Part shown: positions 1 through 7,863 of the stretch, in pieces
How the letters are laid out: each line of letters starts with the position of its first letter
How positions within the stretch are numbered: the stretch's first letter is position 1
Origin: an uncultured Lachnospiraceae bacterium
GTDB taxonomy: Bacteria > Bacillota > Clostridia > Lachnospirales > Lachnospiraceae
DNA: 15,386 nucleotides
Assembly (NCBI GenBank): GCA_910577735.1
Contig: CAJTOO010000044.1
Coordinates: 1 to 15,386 of the forward strand
Direction of reading: 5' to 3'
Translations under genes and position numbers: made by a program
The notes under the pieces: model-generated
Told to the model about the DNA's origin: nothing
What the model saw: the letters and a program-made list of their open reading frames with translations, nothing else
Database searches by the model: none

Positions 1-78
1 CCTATTCCTTTTTGATGACTTGTAACATTTTTGTAATTTTAAAAGTTTATCCTGTTTTCCCGCCCATTTGGGGCGCAT

Positions 79-156
79 ATTTATCATACCTGCCGCAGGC
101 ATTCTTGTACTTCCATTTATCATAGGGTATGATATACTATACAGTCACAGTACTGT
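79..156 (+). promoter_or_regulatory. Probable promoter and operator cluster of the MerR-family gene
   Basis: A -35-like TTGTAC (105-110) and -10-like TATGAT (128-133) are 17 bp apart. A second -10-like TATACT lies at 133-138, 22 bp from the same -35. A perfect 7-bp-arm palindrome, TATCATAGGGTATGATA (118-134), sits on the -10. The same motif TATCATA recurs upstream at 82-88 inside a 10-bp direct repeat ATTTATCATA (79-88 and 115-124, 36 bp apart). A perfect palindrome ACAGTACTGT lies at 147-156. MerR-family proteins bind dyads between or next to promoter elements, so autoregulation is a reasonable inference. The repeats are seen directly; the promoter assignment is by eye. Confidence 0.5.
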
Positions 157-235
157 TTCAAAAGACAGTTGGCCGGTTGTTTTCAAAATACCTGCCAACA
201 GACAACCTTGGGAATATTTCTGAAATGGAGGACGC

Positions 236-1066
236 ATGAAAGACAAGCTTCTCACCATCGGACAGTTTGCCGCTATGCACGGCATTAATAAGAAAACACT
301 GATGTGGTACGATGAAATCGGCCTCTTCAAACCAGCCGCCATCAATCCCGAAAACGGCTATCGCTGCTATACGTATTACCAGAGTCCCATCCTGGAAACC
401 ATTCTGCTATTGCGGGAACTGGACGTATCCATCCGCGAAATACAGGACTTTATGAAAGACCGCTCTGCCGCCAGCCTGAAAAGTCTTCTGGATATCAAGA
501 TCGCGGAGCTTGACCGCAGCATTACTCATCTGAAGGCCCTGCGGGAAACCTTATGTACCCACCGCCAGAACATGACCACACTTCTGACCATGGATCTATC
601 GAAAATTGATATCGTGGAAAAGGAAGAACGCTGTCTGATCACTGTAGATATCGACAAACATACTTCCTTTGAACAGGAAGTCGAGATGATCACCGCGGAA
701 ACCTTAAAATACCAGCTGGGCAGGCTTCACCAGGCCTCTTACGGCTCCATGATCTCCGTTGCCAGCCTGCAAAACGGTGATTATGAAGATTATTCCAGAC
801 TTTTTATCGAAATTCCCTTTCTCACGCCAAAAGAGGGACTGCATACACAGCCCGCCGGAAAGTATATCAGGGCCTTTCACAAAGGCGGCTGGGACAAGAT
901 ACCCCTGCGTTACCGGGCAATCATGGATTTCGCGGCAGAGCAGGGGCTTACACTATCTGGTTATGCTTATGAAATGGGCATTAATGAGAATGTGGTTGAC
1001 CGGATCGAGGATTATATTGTGCAGATTGAGATTCCAGTCCTTGCACAGCGCTTCCCCTTGTGCTAG
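236..1066 (+). CDS. MerR-family transcriptional regulator with effector-binding domain
   Basis: The 276-residue protein begins with a MerR winged-helix domain. Residues about 5-70 carry LTIGQFAAMHGINKKTLMWY and then EIGLFKPAAINPENGYRCY, the classic helix-turn-helix and wing with the DEIGLFKP and GYR signatures. A dimerising coiled-coil helix follows (about 75-115), with an IAELDRSITHLKALRETL-like heptad pattern. Residues about 130-270 resemble the GyrI/BmrR effector-binding domain, including a GKYIRAFHKGGWDKIP segment. Length and layout match multidrug or stress-responsive MerR activators of the BmrR type; the ligand cannot be read. The start is supported by GGAGG seven bases upstream. The gene lies 45 bp before a secreted Cys/His-rich protein and is probably co-transcribed with it. 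The TATCATA repeats upstream suggest autoregulation. Confidence 0.9.
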   Translation: MKDKLLTIGQFAAMHGINKKTLMWYDEIGLFKPAAINPENGYRCYTYYQSPILETILLLRELDVSIREIQDFMKDRSAASLKSLLDIKIAELDRSITHLKALRETLCTHRQNMTTLLTMDLSKIDIVEKEERCLITVDIDKHTSFEQEVEMITAETLKYQLGRLHQASYGSMISVASLQNGDYEDYSRLFIEIPFLTPKEGLHTQPAGKYIRAFHKGGWDKIPLRYRAIMDFAAEQGLTLSGYAYEMGINENVVDRIEDYIVQIEIPVLAQRFPLC

Positions 1067-1111
1067 ACTGATAGTGATAGTAATTTTTTTATCAAAAGGA
1101 GGGAGATTCCC

Positions 1112-1402
1112 ATGTCAATCAGAAAACTGTTTCGCACAGCAGCGGCAGTCACATTGATATCCGTCCTCTTTGTCACCCCTGTTTCTGCTCACGGACATCA
1201 TCGTCAGACGGTTCAGACAACTGATACAAGCTGTCCGGTCTGTACTGTGGATGGTTGTACCGAGGAAGGGCTTCATTGCCATGACGGATACAATTACTGT
1301 GGTTACGATCACGCAGACGGTTACTGCGATGGTACCTGCGTGAATACAACTGTGACTACTACCCGCAGCGGACGCGGCGGACATCACGGCTGTCATCGCT
1401 GA
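1112..1402 (+). CDS. Small secreted Cys/His-rich protein, putative metal binder
   Basis: This 96-residue protein has a clear Sec signal peptide: positive N-region MSIRKLFR, hydrophobic core about 9-22, and a VSA cleavage site at about residue 26. The mature part of about 70 residues has eight cysteines (41, 44, 49, 56, 63, 72, 76, 94) and nine histidines, in motifs CPVC, HCHDGY, YCGYDHADGYCDGTC and HHGCH. There is no membrane anchor. I recognise no named domain. The residue composition suggests an extracytoplasmic metal-binding or disulfide-rich protein, which is inference. The start is fixed by AAAAGGAGGG nine to ten bases upstream. It follows the MerR gene on the same strand, so the regulator's signal may concern the same metal or stress. 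A 15-bp terminator lies just downstream. Confidence 0.75.
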   Translation: MSIRKLFRTAAAVTLISVLFVTPVSAHGHHRQTVQTTDTSCPVCTVDGCTEEGLHCHDGYNYCGYDHADGYCDGTCVNTTVTTTRSGRGGHHGCHR

Positions 1403-1421
1403 TAACAGAAAACTGAAGACA

Positions 1422-1467
1422 AAATAAGCAGTGTACCGAAATTTGTCCGTGCACTGCTTATTTTTTT
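1422..1467. terminator. Intrinsic terminator, probably bidirectional
   Basis: A 15-bp stem (1422-1436 with 1449-1463, one G-U pair) carries the core AAGCAGTG/CACTGCTT and has a 12-base loop. On the plus strand the stem runs into seven Ts (1461-1467) and ends the MerR/secreted-protein unit. On the minus strand the arm ends in TTATTTTG and could also stop the sugar operon ending at 1636. Confidence 0.85.
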
Positions 1468-1545
1468 AATGATTTGTTATGAATGTCGTGCTATACTACA
1501 ACTCTGAAAAATTACAAATTATATATATTCTTATATAATTGCAAA

Positions 1546-1629
1546 ATGGCACAACTGTCGATAGCCACAAACAATATCGATCAGTCTTCCGCACAGATTG
1601 GCAGTATCATCCAGACAATTGAAGACATC
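1546..1629 (+). pseudogene. Remnant of a methyl-accepting chemotaxis protein signalling domain
   Basis: An open frame encodes 28 residues that read ...NNIDQSSAQIGSIIQTIEDI. In chemoreceptors this stretch comes immediately before the hairpin tip (the segment usually continuing AFQTNILALNAAVEAARAG). Here the match stops dead at about 1629 and the frame continues into antisense of the neighbouring operon. No ribosome binding site, receptor module or remainder of the signalling domain is present, so this is a relic and not a gene. Its end lies six bases from the stop codon of the minus-strand GatZ-family gene, suggesting a rearrangement junction. The identification rests on family knowledge of the MCP signalling domain and on a short match. 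Confidence 0.6.
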
Positions 1630-1635
1630 TTTCTT

Positions 1636-2964
1636 CTATCGATACTCCATCTGCCAGTTTTCCTTGGTAGCATACTCGTAGTCATACATGATGTTAACCA
1701 CTGCATCCTTGGCCAAAGCCCTCGCTTCCTTTCTGACAATGCCGTCCCTCACTCTTTTGTATTGTACAGGCATATATTGACACAGCATATTCAGTGGTAT
1801 GTCTGTCTGATCCAGATTATCAAACAGACACCTGATGGACTCTTTTACAGGCGGTTCTCCCAGATAATACCTGCATCTGTCAGAAAAGCTGTATTTCCTT
1901 GCCAGGAACAGTTCCTGTTCATTTCCATGGTAGTGCTTCTTCCAGTTCTCTGCCTTTTCCAACATGACTTTCTCCAGAACATTGATGAAATCAGAATCCT
2001 TCTTGCCCGGAGGAATCACTTCCTTTTCAATCTTATGTAAGGAAAACAGAGCTTCTCTTAAGGAAAAGGTAAGAGCCGGGCCCACCTTAAGAATGCCTAC
2101 GCCGTCCCGGGCCATCTCTCTAAGCAGCCTGGCTCCCTGATAATCTGTAGAATGTCCTTCCATGACCAGATCCGGATATTGTCGGACTGCCAGACACAGT
2201 TCGTGTGCCTTTACCCTGTCATAACTGCAGACCCCAGAATCAGAAAATTCCACTCCCGGCTGTACCACCACTGCCCCAATATGATTCCAGGCATCTGTCA
2301 GCCCGCGTTTCTCAAAAGCCTTTGTATAAGACCGTATGGTCTCCTCAAAATCAGCTGGAGATGTGACCTCTATATCTGCTTTCTGCTCCTGTCCGCCGCC
2401 CGGTATGGGCACCTCACTTCCGATTACGTAGATGGGTTCCACGGCCTGTGGATCGGTCTGCAACAACGCCTGGTAAGCCTCCTCACATGCCTGATAGAGT
2501 CTTACCCCACGCTCTGCAATCTTATCTGTATCAGGCCAGCAGTCTGCAGAGTCGCTTCCCAGTCTCATACTTGTGTCCAAATGTATCTTACTGAAACCGG
2601 CTTTTACAAAGGACCGTACCAGGCACTCAGCCTTTTCCATCGCCTCTTCTTCCGGTTCCCCGCTCCATACCAGAGGCCCCAGATGATCACCGCCCAGAAC
2701 GATCCGCTCTTTGTCAAAATGAACCTTTTGTGCAATATCGTATATATAGTCCACAAAATCAGATGCCTGCATGCCGGTGTAGCCCCCATACTGATTGACC
2801 TGGTTGGCCGTAGCTTCTATCAGTACAAGATCATCCTGTCTTCCCGCCTCTTCCAGAATTGCCTCTATCACAAGCTCATTGGCGCTGCAGTAGGAGGGAA
2901 GGGCACAGAATATGCCCTTTTTCCTCTTTTCAATCATCTTCCTGATCGGATGCTGTCGCATCAC
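1636..2964 (-). CDS. GatZ/KbaZ-family protein, probable tagatose-6-phosphate 4-epimerase or aldolase-associated subunit
   Basis: The 442-residue protein (440 if started at the ATG at 2961) matches the GatZ/KbaZ family in length and motifs: GIFCALPSYCSANELVIEA (about 17-35), IEATANQVNQYGGYTGM (about 49-65), GGDHLGP (91-97) and HLDTSMRLGSD. GatZ and KbaZ were described as non-catalytic partners of the class II tagatose-bisphosphate aldolases GatY/KbaY. A homologue in Agrobacterium galactitol/altritol catabolism is a D-tagatose-6-phosphate 4-epimerase (EC 5.1.3.40). No GatY/KbaY or tagatose-6-phosphate kinase gene is in this operon, which favours the epimerase role (inference). The GTG at 2964 overlaps the AgaS stop codon; the ATG at 2961 has AGGTGA about seven bases upstream and is equally likely or better. 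Last gene of the operon. Confidence 0.85.
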   Translation of the reverse strand: MMRQHPIRKMIEKRKKGIFCALPSYCSANELVIEAILEEAGRQDDLVLIEATANQVNQYGGYTGMQASDFVDYIYDIAQKVHFDKERIVLGGDHLGPLVWSGEPEEEAMEKAECLVRSFVKAGFSKIHLDTSMRLGSDSADCWPDTDKIAERGVRLYQACEEAYQALLQTDPQAVEPIYVIGSEVPIPGGGQEQKADIEVTSPADFEETIRSYTKAFEKRGLTDAWNHIGAVVVQPGVEFSDSGVCSYDRVKAHELCLAVRQYPDLVMEGHSTDYQGARLLREMARDGVGILKVGPALTFSLREALFSLHKIEKEVIPPGKKDSDFINVLEKVMLEKAENWKKHYHGNEQELFLARKYSFSDRCRYYLGEPPVKESIRCLFDNLDQTDIPLNMLCQYMPVQYKRVRDGIVRKEARALAKDAVVNIMYDYEYATKENWQMEYR

Positions 2965-4154
2965 GCCATCACCTCACATTCTCTCTGCGGCATGTCACAG
3001 TAGCTGTGCAGGACCACGCCCTTCACCACTCTGTTCACGGAGCCGTCGGGACTTGGATTGTCCGGATTGATGCCAAGCCTTGCAGAATTATAAAATGCAA
3101 ACATCTGGCCATACAGCACATATACCAATGCGGAATATACATCAGGCACTGACGCTCCTTCCACAAAGATGCACTCATCAGAGATTTTCTCTATTTCTTC
3201 ATCTTTTTCACAGGAGATCACTGTCAGCTTATGCTTTCTTGTGTCATGATAAATTTCCTGCAGCAGGTCTCTGATATACTGATTGGTGTATTCACTCCGG
3301 GACATCAGAATAATCACATTCGTATCCTCGTCCATAAACGTCTTGGGGCCATGTCTGAACCCCAGAATCGTCTCCTGCATTGTGGCAATCTTGCCATTGG
3401 TCAGTTCCATGTTCTTCAAAGCCATCTCCCGCACAAGCCCGCTTAAACAACCGGCTCCCAGATATACCACTCTTTCAGGATTGGTTTCGCTTAAGGCTCT
3501 CATCTTTCCCCAATCCTCCCGGAGAATGCACTCTCCCAACCGGGAAACCGTATCCACGTAATTTCTATTCTCTTCCAGCCTCTCAATATCAAAAAACAGG
3601 AGCGCGGCAAGCAGCATGCAGCTGAAAGAGCTGGTCATGGCAAACCCTTTATCATTCGTTTCTTCCGGCAGTATGAGCATGAAACAATTCCCGTTCCCAT
3701 TTGCCTCCTTTACCAGGTCTCCCTCTTTATTACAGGTAATGACCACATGAGCAATTTCTTCCGTATTTTCCTGCATAATCCGGTATGCCCCGATACTTTC
3801 CGGGCTATTGCCGGAACGGGCAAAGGATACCAGCACTGTTTTCGTCTCTCTTTCGATCACTTCCTGCGGGTTTGCCACAATATCCGTTGTGGCCACTGAC
3901 TCCGCTCTTACATTTCGGCAGCTTTTTACATGGCTTTTGACAATATCGCCTACATAATCAGAACTTCCGGCGCCAGTAAAGAGAATCCTGGTATCGCCGT
4001 CTATCCTTTCTTTCAGAAAGTCTGCAATACGCTGTCTGTCCTTTTCTATCAACTCATAAATCTTCTTCCAGAGAGCCGGCTGCTGAACAATTTCCTGTGC
4101 CGTGTTATACCCGTCCATCTTTATCAAATCATCCATTTCAAAACCTAATATCAT
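2961..4154 (-). CDS. agaS: AgaS-type tandem SIS-domain sugar-phosphate deaminase/isomerase
   Basis: The 397-residue protein has two SIS domains. The first shows TGAGSSDY (60-67) and SFARSGNSPES (110-120), the phosphosugar-binding loops. The second shows YLGAGCLSGL (231-240), MALKNMELTNGK (244-255) and ETILGFRHGPK (261-271), the active-site segment of the AgaS family. AgaS converts D-galactosamine 6-phosphate to D-tagatose 6-phosphate and ammonia in the cytosol. The start is supported by AGGAGG six bases upstream. The stop overlaps the start of the downstream GatZ-family gene, so the two are translationally coupled. A related reading is a SIS deglycase acting on another amino-linked sugar phosphate; length and motifs favour AgaS. 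The substrate inside the galacto series is inferred from the GatZ neighbour. Confidence 0.85.
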   Translation of the reverse strand: MILGFEMDDLIKMDGYNTAQEIVQQPALWKKIYELIEKDRQRIADFLKERIDGDTRILFTGAGSSDYVGDIVKSHVKSCRNVRAESVATTDIVANPQEVIERETKTVLVSFARSGNSPESIGAYRIMQENTEEIAHVVITCNKEGDLVKEANGNGNCFMLILPEETNDKGFAMTSSFSCMLLAALLFFDIERLEENRNYVDTVSRLGECILREDWGKMRALSETNPERVVYLGAGCLSGLVREMALKNMELTNGKIATMQETILGFRHGPKTFMDEDTNVIILMSRSEYTNQYIRDLLQEIYHDTRKHKLTVISCEKDEEIEKISDECIFVEGASVPDVYSALVYVLYGQMFAFYNSARLGINPDNPSPDGSVNRVVKGVVLHSYCDMPQRECEVMA

Positions 4155-4188
4155 ACCGATCCTCCTTCTTATGTTGCCTCACCATTCT

Positions 4189-5340
4189 CTATTTTGCGTC
4201 CTCTCCCATGACCTCTTCAAAATTCTCAGCGGTCACCATGACTGCACCGAATGGATATACTCCATAAGCCTTGTCGGTTTTATACTCTTCAAAGATAGGC
4301 GTTCCATTGACGATATTTTCATATAAAGCTTTCACAGACTCTTCCCCTACGGTAGAAGCCTTGATATATGCTGCCGCCTTAAAGCAGGAGTACTCTTTCC
4401 TGAACTCATCCTTCGCATGGTAGCCGCCAAGACCCACCGTCACGGAATCCTTGTCAAGTCCTGCCTGTTCTAACGCCCTCGTTGCACCCTGTGCACCCTC
4501 GTCATTGGCTGCTGTGACAATCCAGCTTGTAATTTCCGGGTGGGCTGTGATGGTTGCTGCTGCCGCGTTATATCCTTCATCGGATGAGCCGCCGCCGTAA
4601 TCGATTCGGATGATATTTTCTTCCGGGAAATCGGTAAAGCTTTCTTGAAACACATCCATCTGCCCATCAGACCTGGGAACACAGCTGGTCACCTTCTCCA
4701 TGGCCAGAATCATGATGCCTGTCTTCTCCGGCTCTGCAAGCATATCATTTTCCTTCACATAATTGACTGCCCATTCTCCCATGGTCCGTCCTGAAAGATA
4801 GGAATCCAGCTCGATTGCGGGCGCCAGATAATTGCCATTCTCATCAATTAACGGTACATCTACCGCAACAACCGGTATGCCTGCCTCTTTACATTTGGTC
4901 ACTGTCATCTGACTCAGCTGCTGGTCGCAGATATTCACGATCAATCCCTGAATATCCTGGGACAGCAGGTTATCCAACACATCCACATAGACGGAAGGGT
5001 CTTCTTTGGAATCTCCCACAATGAGGGGTTCCATGCCCAGAGCCGCCGCCTGGTTTTCTGCTGCCGCTGCCTCCTGAATAAACCAGGACTGTGTCATATC
5101 ACGATAGATTGCCGCAATCTTGACCTTCTGCCCAGTTCCTTGTTCCTCACTAGCTTCTCCGCTCTCGGCCTGCTGCTCATCTGCACTTTCCTCTTTGCTC
5201 TCCTTAGTCTGGGCCGGGGCGGGTTCTGCGGTTTCCTGTTTCGTGTCTGCCGACTCCCCGCTGCTGCCTGAACCACATCCCACTACCGTCGCTGCCGTCA
5301 CCGCCACTGCCATCGCCATTGCCAAAAATCTTTTCTTCAT
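4189..5340 (-). CDS. Sugar ABC transporter substrate-binding lipoprotein (CUT2, AraF/RbsB-like)
   Basis: The 383-residue precursor starts MKKRFLAMAM and has a lipobox VVGC with the lipidated cysteine at residue 22. A disordered Glu/Ser/Ala-rich linker of about 50 residues follows, typical of Gram-positive binding lipoproteins. From about residue 72 (KVKIAAIYRD) it is a type I periplasmic-binding fold: QSWFIQEAAAAENQAAALGM, a QDIQGLIVNICD segment, VVAVDVPLID, TSWIVTAANDEGAQGATRAL and VGLGGYHA. The order and spacing resemble arabinose- and ribose-binding proteins. The ligand cannot be read; the operon suggests an amino sugar or a glycoside of one. AGGAGG lies seven bases before the start. It is encoded 30 bp after the permease and 34 bp before agaS. 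Confidence 0.92.
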   Translation of the reverse strand: MKKRFLAMAMAVAVTAATVVGCGSGSSGESADTKQETAEPAPAQTKESKEESADEQQAESGEASEEQGTGQKVKIAAIYRDMTQSWFIQEAAAAENQAAALGMEPLIVGDSKEDPSVYVDVLDNLLSQDIQGLIVNICDQQLSQMTVTKCKEAGIPVVAVDVPLIDENGNYLAPAIELDSYLSGRTMGEWAVNYVKENDMLAEPEKTGIMILAMEKVTSCVPRSDGQMDVFQESFTDFPEENIIRIDYGGGSSDEGYNAAAATITAHPEITSWIVTAANDEGAQGATRALEQAGLDKDSVTVGLGGYHAKDEFRKEYSCFKAAAYIKASTVGEESVKALYENIVNGTPIFEEYKTDKAYGVYPFGAVMVTAENFEEVMGEDAK

Positions 5341-5370
5341 ACTTTTTCCTCCTTTTTGAAAAATTGTCAG

Positions 5371-6330
5371 TTATATTTCACGCTTTTTCTTTCTGAAATA
5401 ATCAAAAGTAAGCGCAAACATCATCAGTAATCCCCTCGCCACATCCTGCCAAAATGTGGATATATTAAGCAGCAACAATCCATTGTTAAATCCCTGTAAG
5501 ATTAAAACGCCCAGAAATGTGCCGCTGAGAGACCCTGTACCGCCTGTCATGGCGATGCCGCCCAGGACTGACGCTGTAATTGCATCAAAGTCCACGTTTT
5601 GTCCTGCCGACGGCTGCCCGGTATTCATTCTGGATGCCAGTATGATTCCTCCCAGGGAAGCCAGACAAGCCGATATCACAAAGAGTTTAAACTTGACCTG
5701 ATGGATTCTGATGCCGGCAAGCCTGGCCGCTGCCGCATTTCCTCCCGTGGCATATACGTTTCTTCCAAAGCGGGTTTTGGCAAGGACTACCCCAAACACC
5801 AGAAATGCCGCGATCAATATGATCACCGGCAGGGGAACCCCGAATATTCTTGTGATTCCTACCTTGATATAAGCCTCCTGGCTGATAAATACCGGCTTGC
5901 CGTCACACATGATATAGGCCAGTCCGCGTGCTATGGACATGATCGCCAAAGATGCGATAAAGGGCTGTATTTTCAGTACGTTCACCTGAAAGGCATTGAC
6001 CGTTCCAAACAGCGCGCCTACGCAAAGTGTGATGGGAACGATCAGGAGAAAGGGCACACCCCTTTGCGCCAACAGACCAGACAACACCCCGGCAAAGGCC
6101 GCCACCGCGCCGGGTGATAAATCAATCTGTCCGGAAATGATCAGATAGGATTCCCCGATGGCAATCAAGCCGCTCAAGGATGCTGCCGTTAAAATGTTCA
6201 AAAGGTTTTTGGCAGTCAGATAGCCCGGATGTAATACCGTGAACACCACCGTCATCACAATCATTACGATAAACAATCCTAAAAGATTTGATGTTAAAAT
6301 CTGTTGTCCCGTTTTCTTCAGTATTTTCAA
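5371..6330 (-). CDS. Sugar ABC transporter permease (CUT2, RbsC/AraH family)
   Basis: The 319-residue protein is strongly hydrophobic with about eight to ten membrane segments. It carries RbsC-family marks: LLNILTAASLSGLIAIGESYLIISGQIDLSPGAVAAF-like text in the first third and TRFGRNVYATGGNAAAARLAGI near residue 190, the cytosolic loop contacting the ATPase, then ITASVLGGIAMTGGTGSLSGTF near 250. It forms the membrane channel of the importer. The start codon is TTG at 6330; GGAGG seven bases upstream lies inside the 3' end of the ATPase gene, which ends only two bases before. Coupled translation with the ATPase is therefore likely. No alternative ATG with a better site is seen. Confidence 0.92.
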   Translation of the reverse strand: MKILKKTGQQILTSNLLGLFIVMIVMTVVFTVLHPGYLTAKNLLNILTAASLSGLIAIGESYLIISGQIDLSPGAVAAFAGVLSGLLAQRGVPFLLIVPITLCVGALFGTVNAFQVNVLKIQPFIASLAIMSIARGLAYIMCDGKPVFISQEAYIKVGITRIFGVPLPVIILIAAFLVFGVVLAKTRFGRNVYATGGNAAAARLAGIRIHQVKFKLFVISACLASLGGIILASRMNTGQPSAGQNVDFDAITASVLGGIAMTGGTGSLSGTFLGVLILQGFNNGLLLLNISTFWQDVARGLLMMFALTFDYFRKKKREI

Positions 6331-6332
6331 TG

Positions 6333-7832
6333 TTATCCCTCCATTTCTTCAAGCATTGCATATCTTAAAATCCGTTCCTCTTGTGCTTCTTTCCTGTCCA
6401 CCTCTCCTGCAATCCTTCCATTTCTCATGACGTAAATGCGGTCACTCAGTCCGATTACCTCGGGAAGTTCCGATGACACCACGATCACAGCAACTCCCTG
6501 TGCCGCCACCTCATGAATCATCCGGTATATTTCTGATTTAGCGCCCACGTCAATTCCCTTGGTGGGTTCATCCAGAATCAGAATTTCGGGATCCATCGCA
6601 AGCCACCTGGCCAATAATACTTTCTGCTGATTTCCGCCGCTTAACTGATATATTTTTTTATCAATGGAACTTGTCCGGACACGAAATTTCTCCACATTCT
6701 CCTTGGCAAAGCTCTGTTCCTTTTTCCCTCTGATGAACATGCCGCTGCAAAGCTTCTTTAGAATCACCAGACTCATGTTTTCCTTCACGGAACAAAGAGG
6801 GATGATTCCTTCGTTCTTTCTGTCTTCGGAACAATAGGCGATTCCCAGCCGAATTGCCTTTTGCTCGGAGTCGATGTTCTGCCTTATGCCATGCACCTCT
6901 ATGGTTCCCGCCGTAATGGGATCCGCTCCAAACACGGCTCTCATCAATTCCGTTCTGCCCGCTCCCACAAGCCCAAAAAACCCAAGGATTTCTCCCTTTC
7001 TCAAGGCAAAGCTGATATCCGAAAAGGCTTTCCCGGAAAGTCCCTCCACCCAAAGCGCAGTTTCCTTTCTTCTTTCCCTTACCATCTGGTCCGCAAACAT
7101 GCTCCCTATGGGCCTTCCCACCATCTGATTGACAAGACTGTTCTCATCTGTATCCTTTTTATCATGCATGGCCACAAAGCAGCCGTCCTTCAGCACCACA
7201 ATCTTATCCGCCAGCCTGAAAATCTCATTCATCCGGTGAGAGACATAAATGATGATCAGTCCCTTCTTCTTAAGACGTCCGATCAGTGCAAAGAGCACCT
7301 CTGCCTCCTTGTCCGAAAGACAAGCTGTGGGTTCATCAAAGGCTATCACCCTGGGATTTCTGGAATAGACCTTCATAATCTCTACCATCTGCTGCATGGC
7401 CACAGAAAGCTCTTTGACCTTCGTTTCCGGTTTGATCGGCAGTCCGAATTCCGCAATGATTTCAGCCGCCCTTCTGTTTAATTCTCTGCGGTCCACTACT
7501 TTACGTTTTTCCGGCAGTCTTCCCACATAGATGTTTTCCGCAACGCTCAGTTCATCAAACATCTGCCTCTCCTGATAAATCAGTCCAATTCCTGCGCTGA
7601 TTGCTTCATTGGGGCTTACAAAATGTCTTTCTTCCCCGTCCAGCAGATAACTGCCTTCCGAGGGTTGGTAATCACCGTTGAGGATTTTCAGCAATGTAGA
7701 TTTTCCTGCTCCGTTTTCTCCCACAAGCGCAAGAACCTCTCCTTCAGATACAGAGAAACTTATGTGCTGCAGAGCCGGAACACCGGCAAAATTTTTACTG
7801 ATCTCCTTAAACTCCAGTTCATGCTTCATCAT
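6333..7832 (-). CDS. Sugar ABC transporter ATP-binding protein (CUT2, RbsA/MglA-type double ATPase)
   Basis: The 499-residue protein is a tandem ATPase typical of CUT2 importers. Domain 1 has Walker A GENGAGKST (38-46), a VAMQQMVEI signature and Walker B VIAFDEPTACLSD. Domain 2 has the usual altered P-loop GLVGAGRTEL, a full signature LSGGNQQKVLLARWL and Walker B ILILDEPTKGIDVGAKSEI. One polypeptide supplies both nucleotide-binding sites; the second site is the degenerate one, as in RbsA and MglA. Two ATGs open the frame (7832 and 7829). GGGAGG is only two bases from the first and five from the second, so the second is the better start. An intercistronic hairpin lies between this gene and the upstream TIM-barrel gene. 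Confidence 0.94.
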   Translation of the reverse strand: MMKHELEFKEISKNFAGVPALQHISFSVSEGEVLALVGENGAGKSTLLKILNGDYQPSEGSYLLDGEERHFVSPNEAISAGIGLIYQERQMFDELSVAENIYVGRLPEKRKVVDRRELNRRAAEIIAEFGLPIKPETKVKELSVAMQQMVEIMKVYSRNPRVIAFDEPTACLSDKEAEVLFALIGRLKKKGLIIIYVSHRMNEIFRLADKIVVLKDGCFVAMHDKKDTDENSLVNQMVGRPIGSMFADQMVRERRKETALWVEGLSGKAFSDISFALRKGEILGFFGLVGAGRTELMRAVFGADPITAGTIEVHGIRQNIDSEQKAIRLGIAYCSEDRKNEGIIPLCSVKENMSLVILKKLCSGMFIRGKKEQSFAKENVEKFRVRTSSIDKKIYQLSGGNQQKVLLARWLAMDPEILILDEPTKGIDVGAKSEIYRMIHEVAAQGVAVIVVSSELPEVIGLSDRIYVMRNGRIAGEVDRKEAQEERILRYAMLEEMEG

Positions 7833-7844
7833 AACCTCCCTATC

Positions 7845-7862
7845 AGGGCAGCTTACTGCCCT
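7845..7862 (-). repeat. Intercistronic hairpin between TIM-barrel gene and ABC ATPase gene
   Basis: Perfect 7-bp arms, AGGGCAG and CTGCCCT, enclose a four-base loop. The stem sits in the 31-bp gap between the stop of the TIM-barrel gene (7864) and the ribosome binding site of the ATPase gene. There is no T-tract on the minus strand (GATAGGGAGG follows), so it is not a good terminator. It could be an mRNA-stability or processing element that sets transporter expression apart from the first two genes. Confidence 0.6.
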
Positions 7863-7863
7863 T

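Noticed and set aside
61..75. CGCCC/GGGCG hairpin as terminator of a gene upstream of the window
   Set aside because: The stem is only five base pairs and neither flank has a T-tract; no coding end is visible at the window start.
1115..1396. 93-residue minus-strand frame over the secreted Cys/His-rich protein
   Set aside because: The plus-strand frame has a signal peptide, a strong ribosome binding site and a matching terminator; the minus frame has none.
2152..3003. 283-residue open frame on the plus strand
   Set aside because: It lies wholly antisense to the GatZ-family gene (and the end of agaS). The protein has no family resemblance and no suitable ribosome binding site; it is a shadow of the codon bias of the real gene.
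6861..7481. 206-residue open frame on the plus strand
   Set aside because: Antisense to the ABC ATPase, whose motifs are unmistakable; composition is rich in His/Ser/Pro as expected of a shadow frame.
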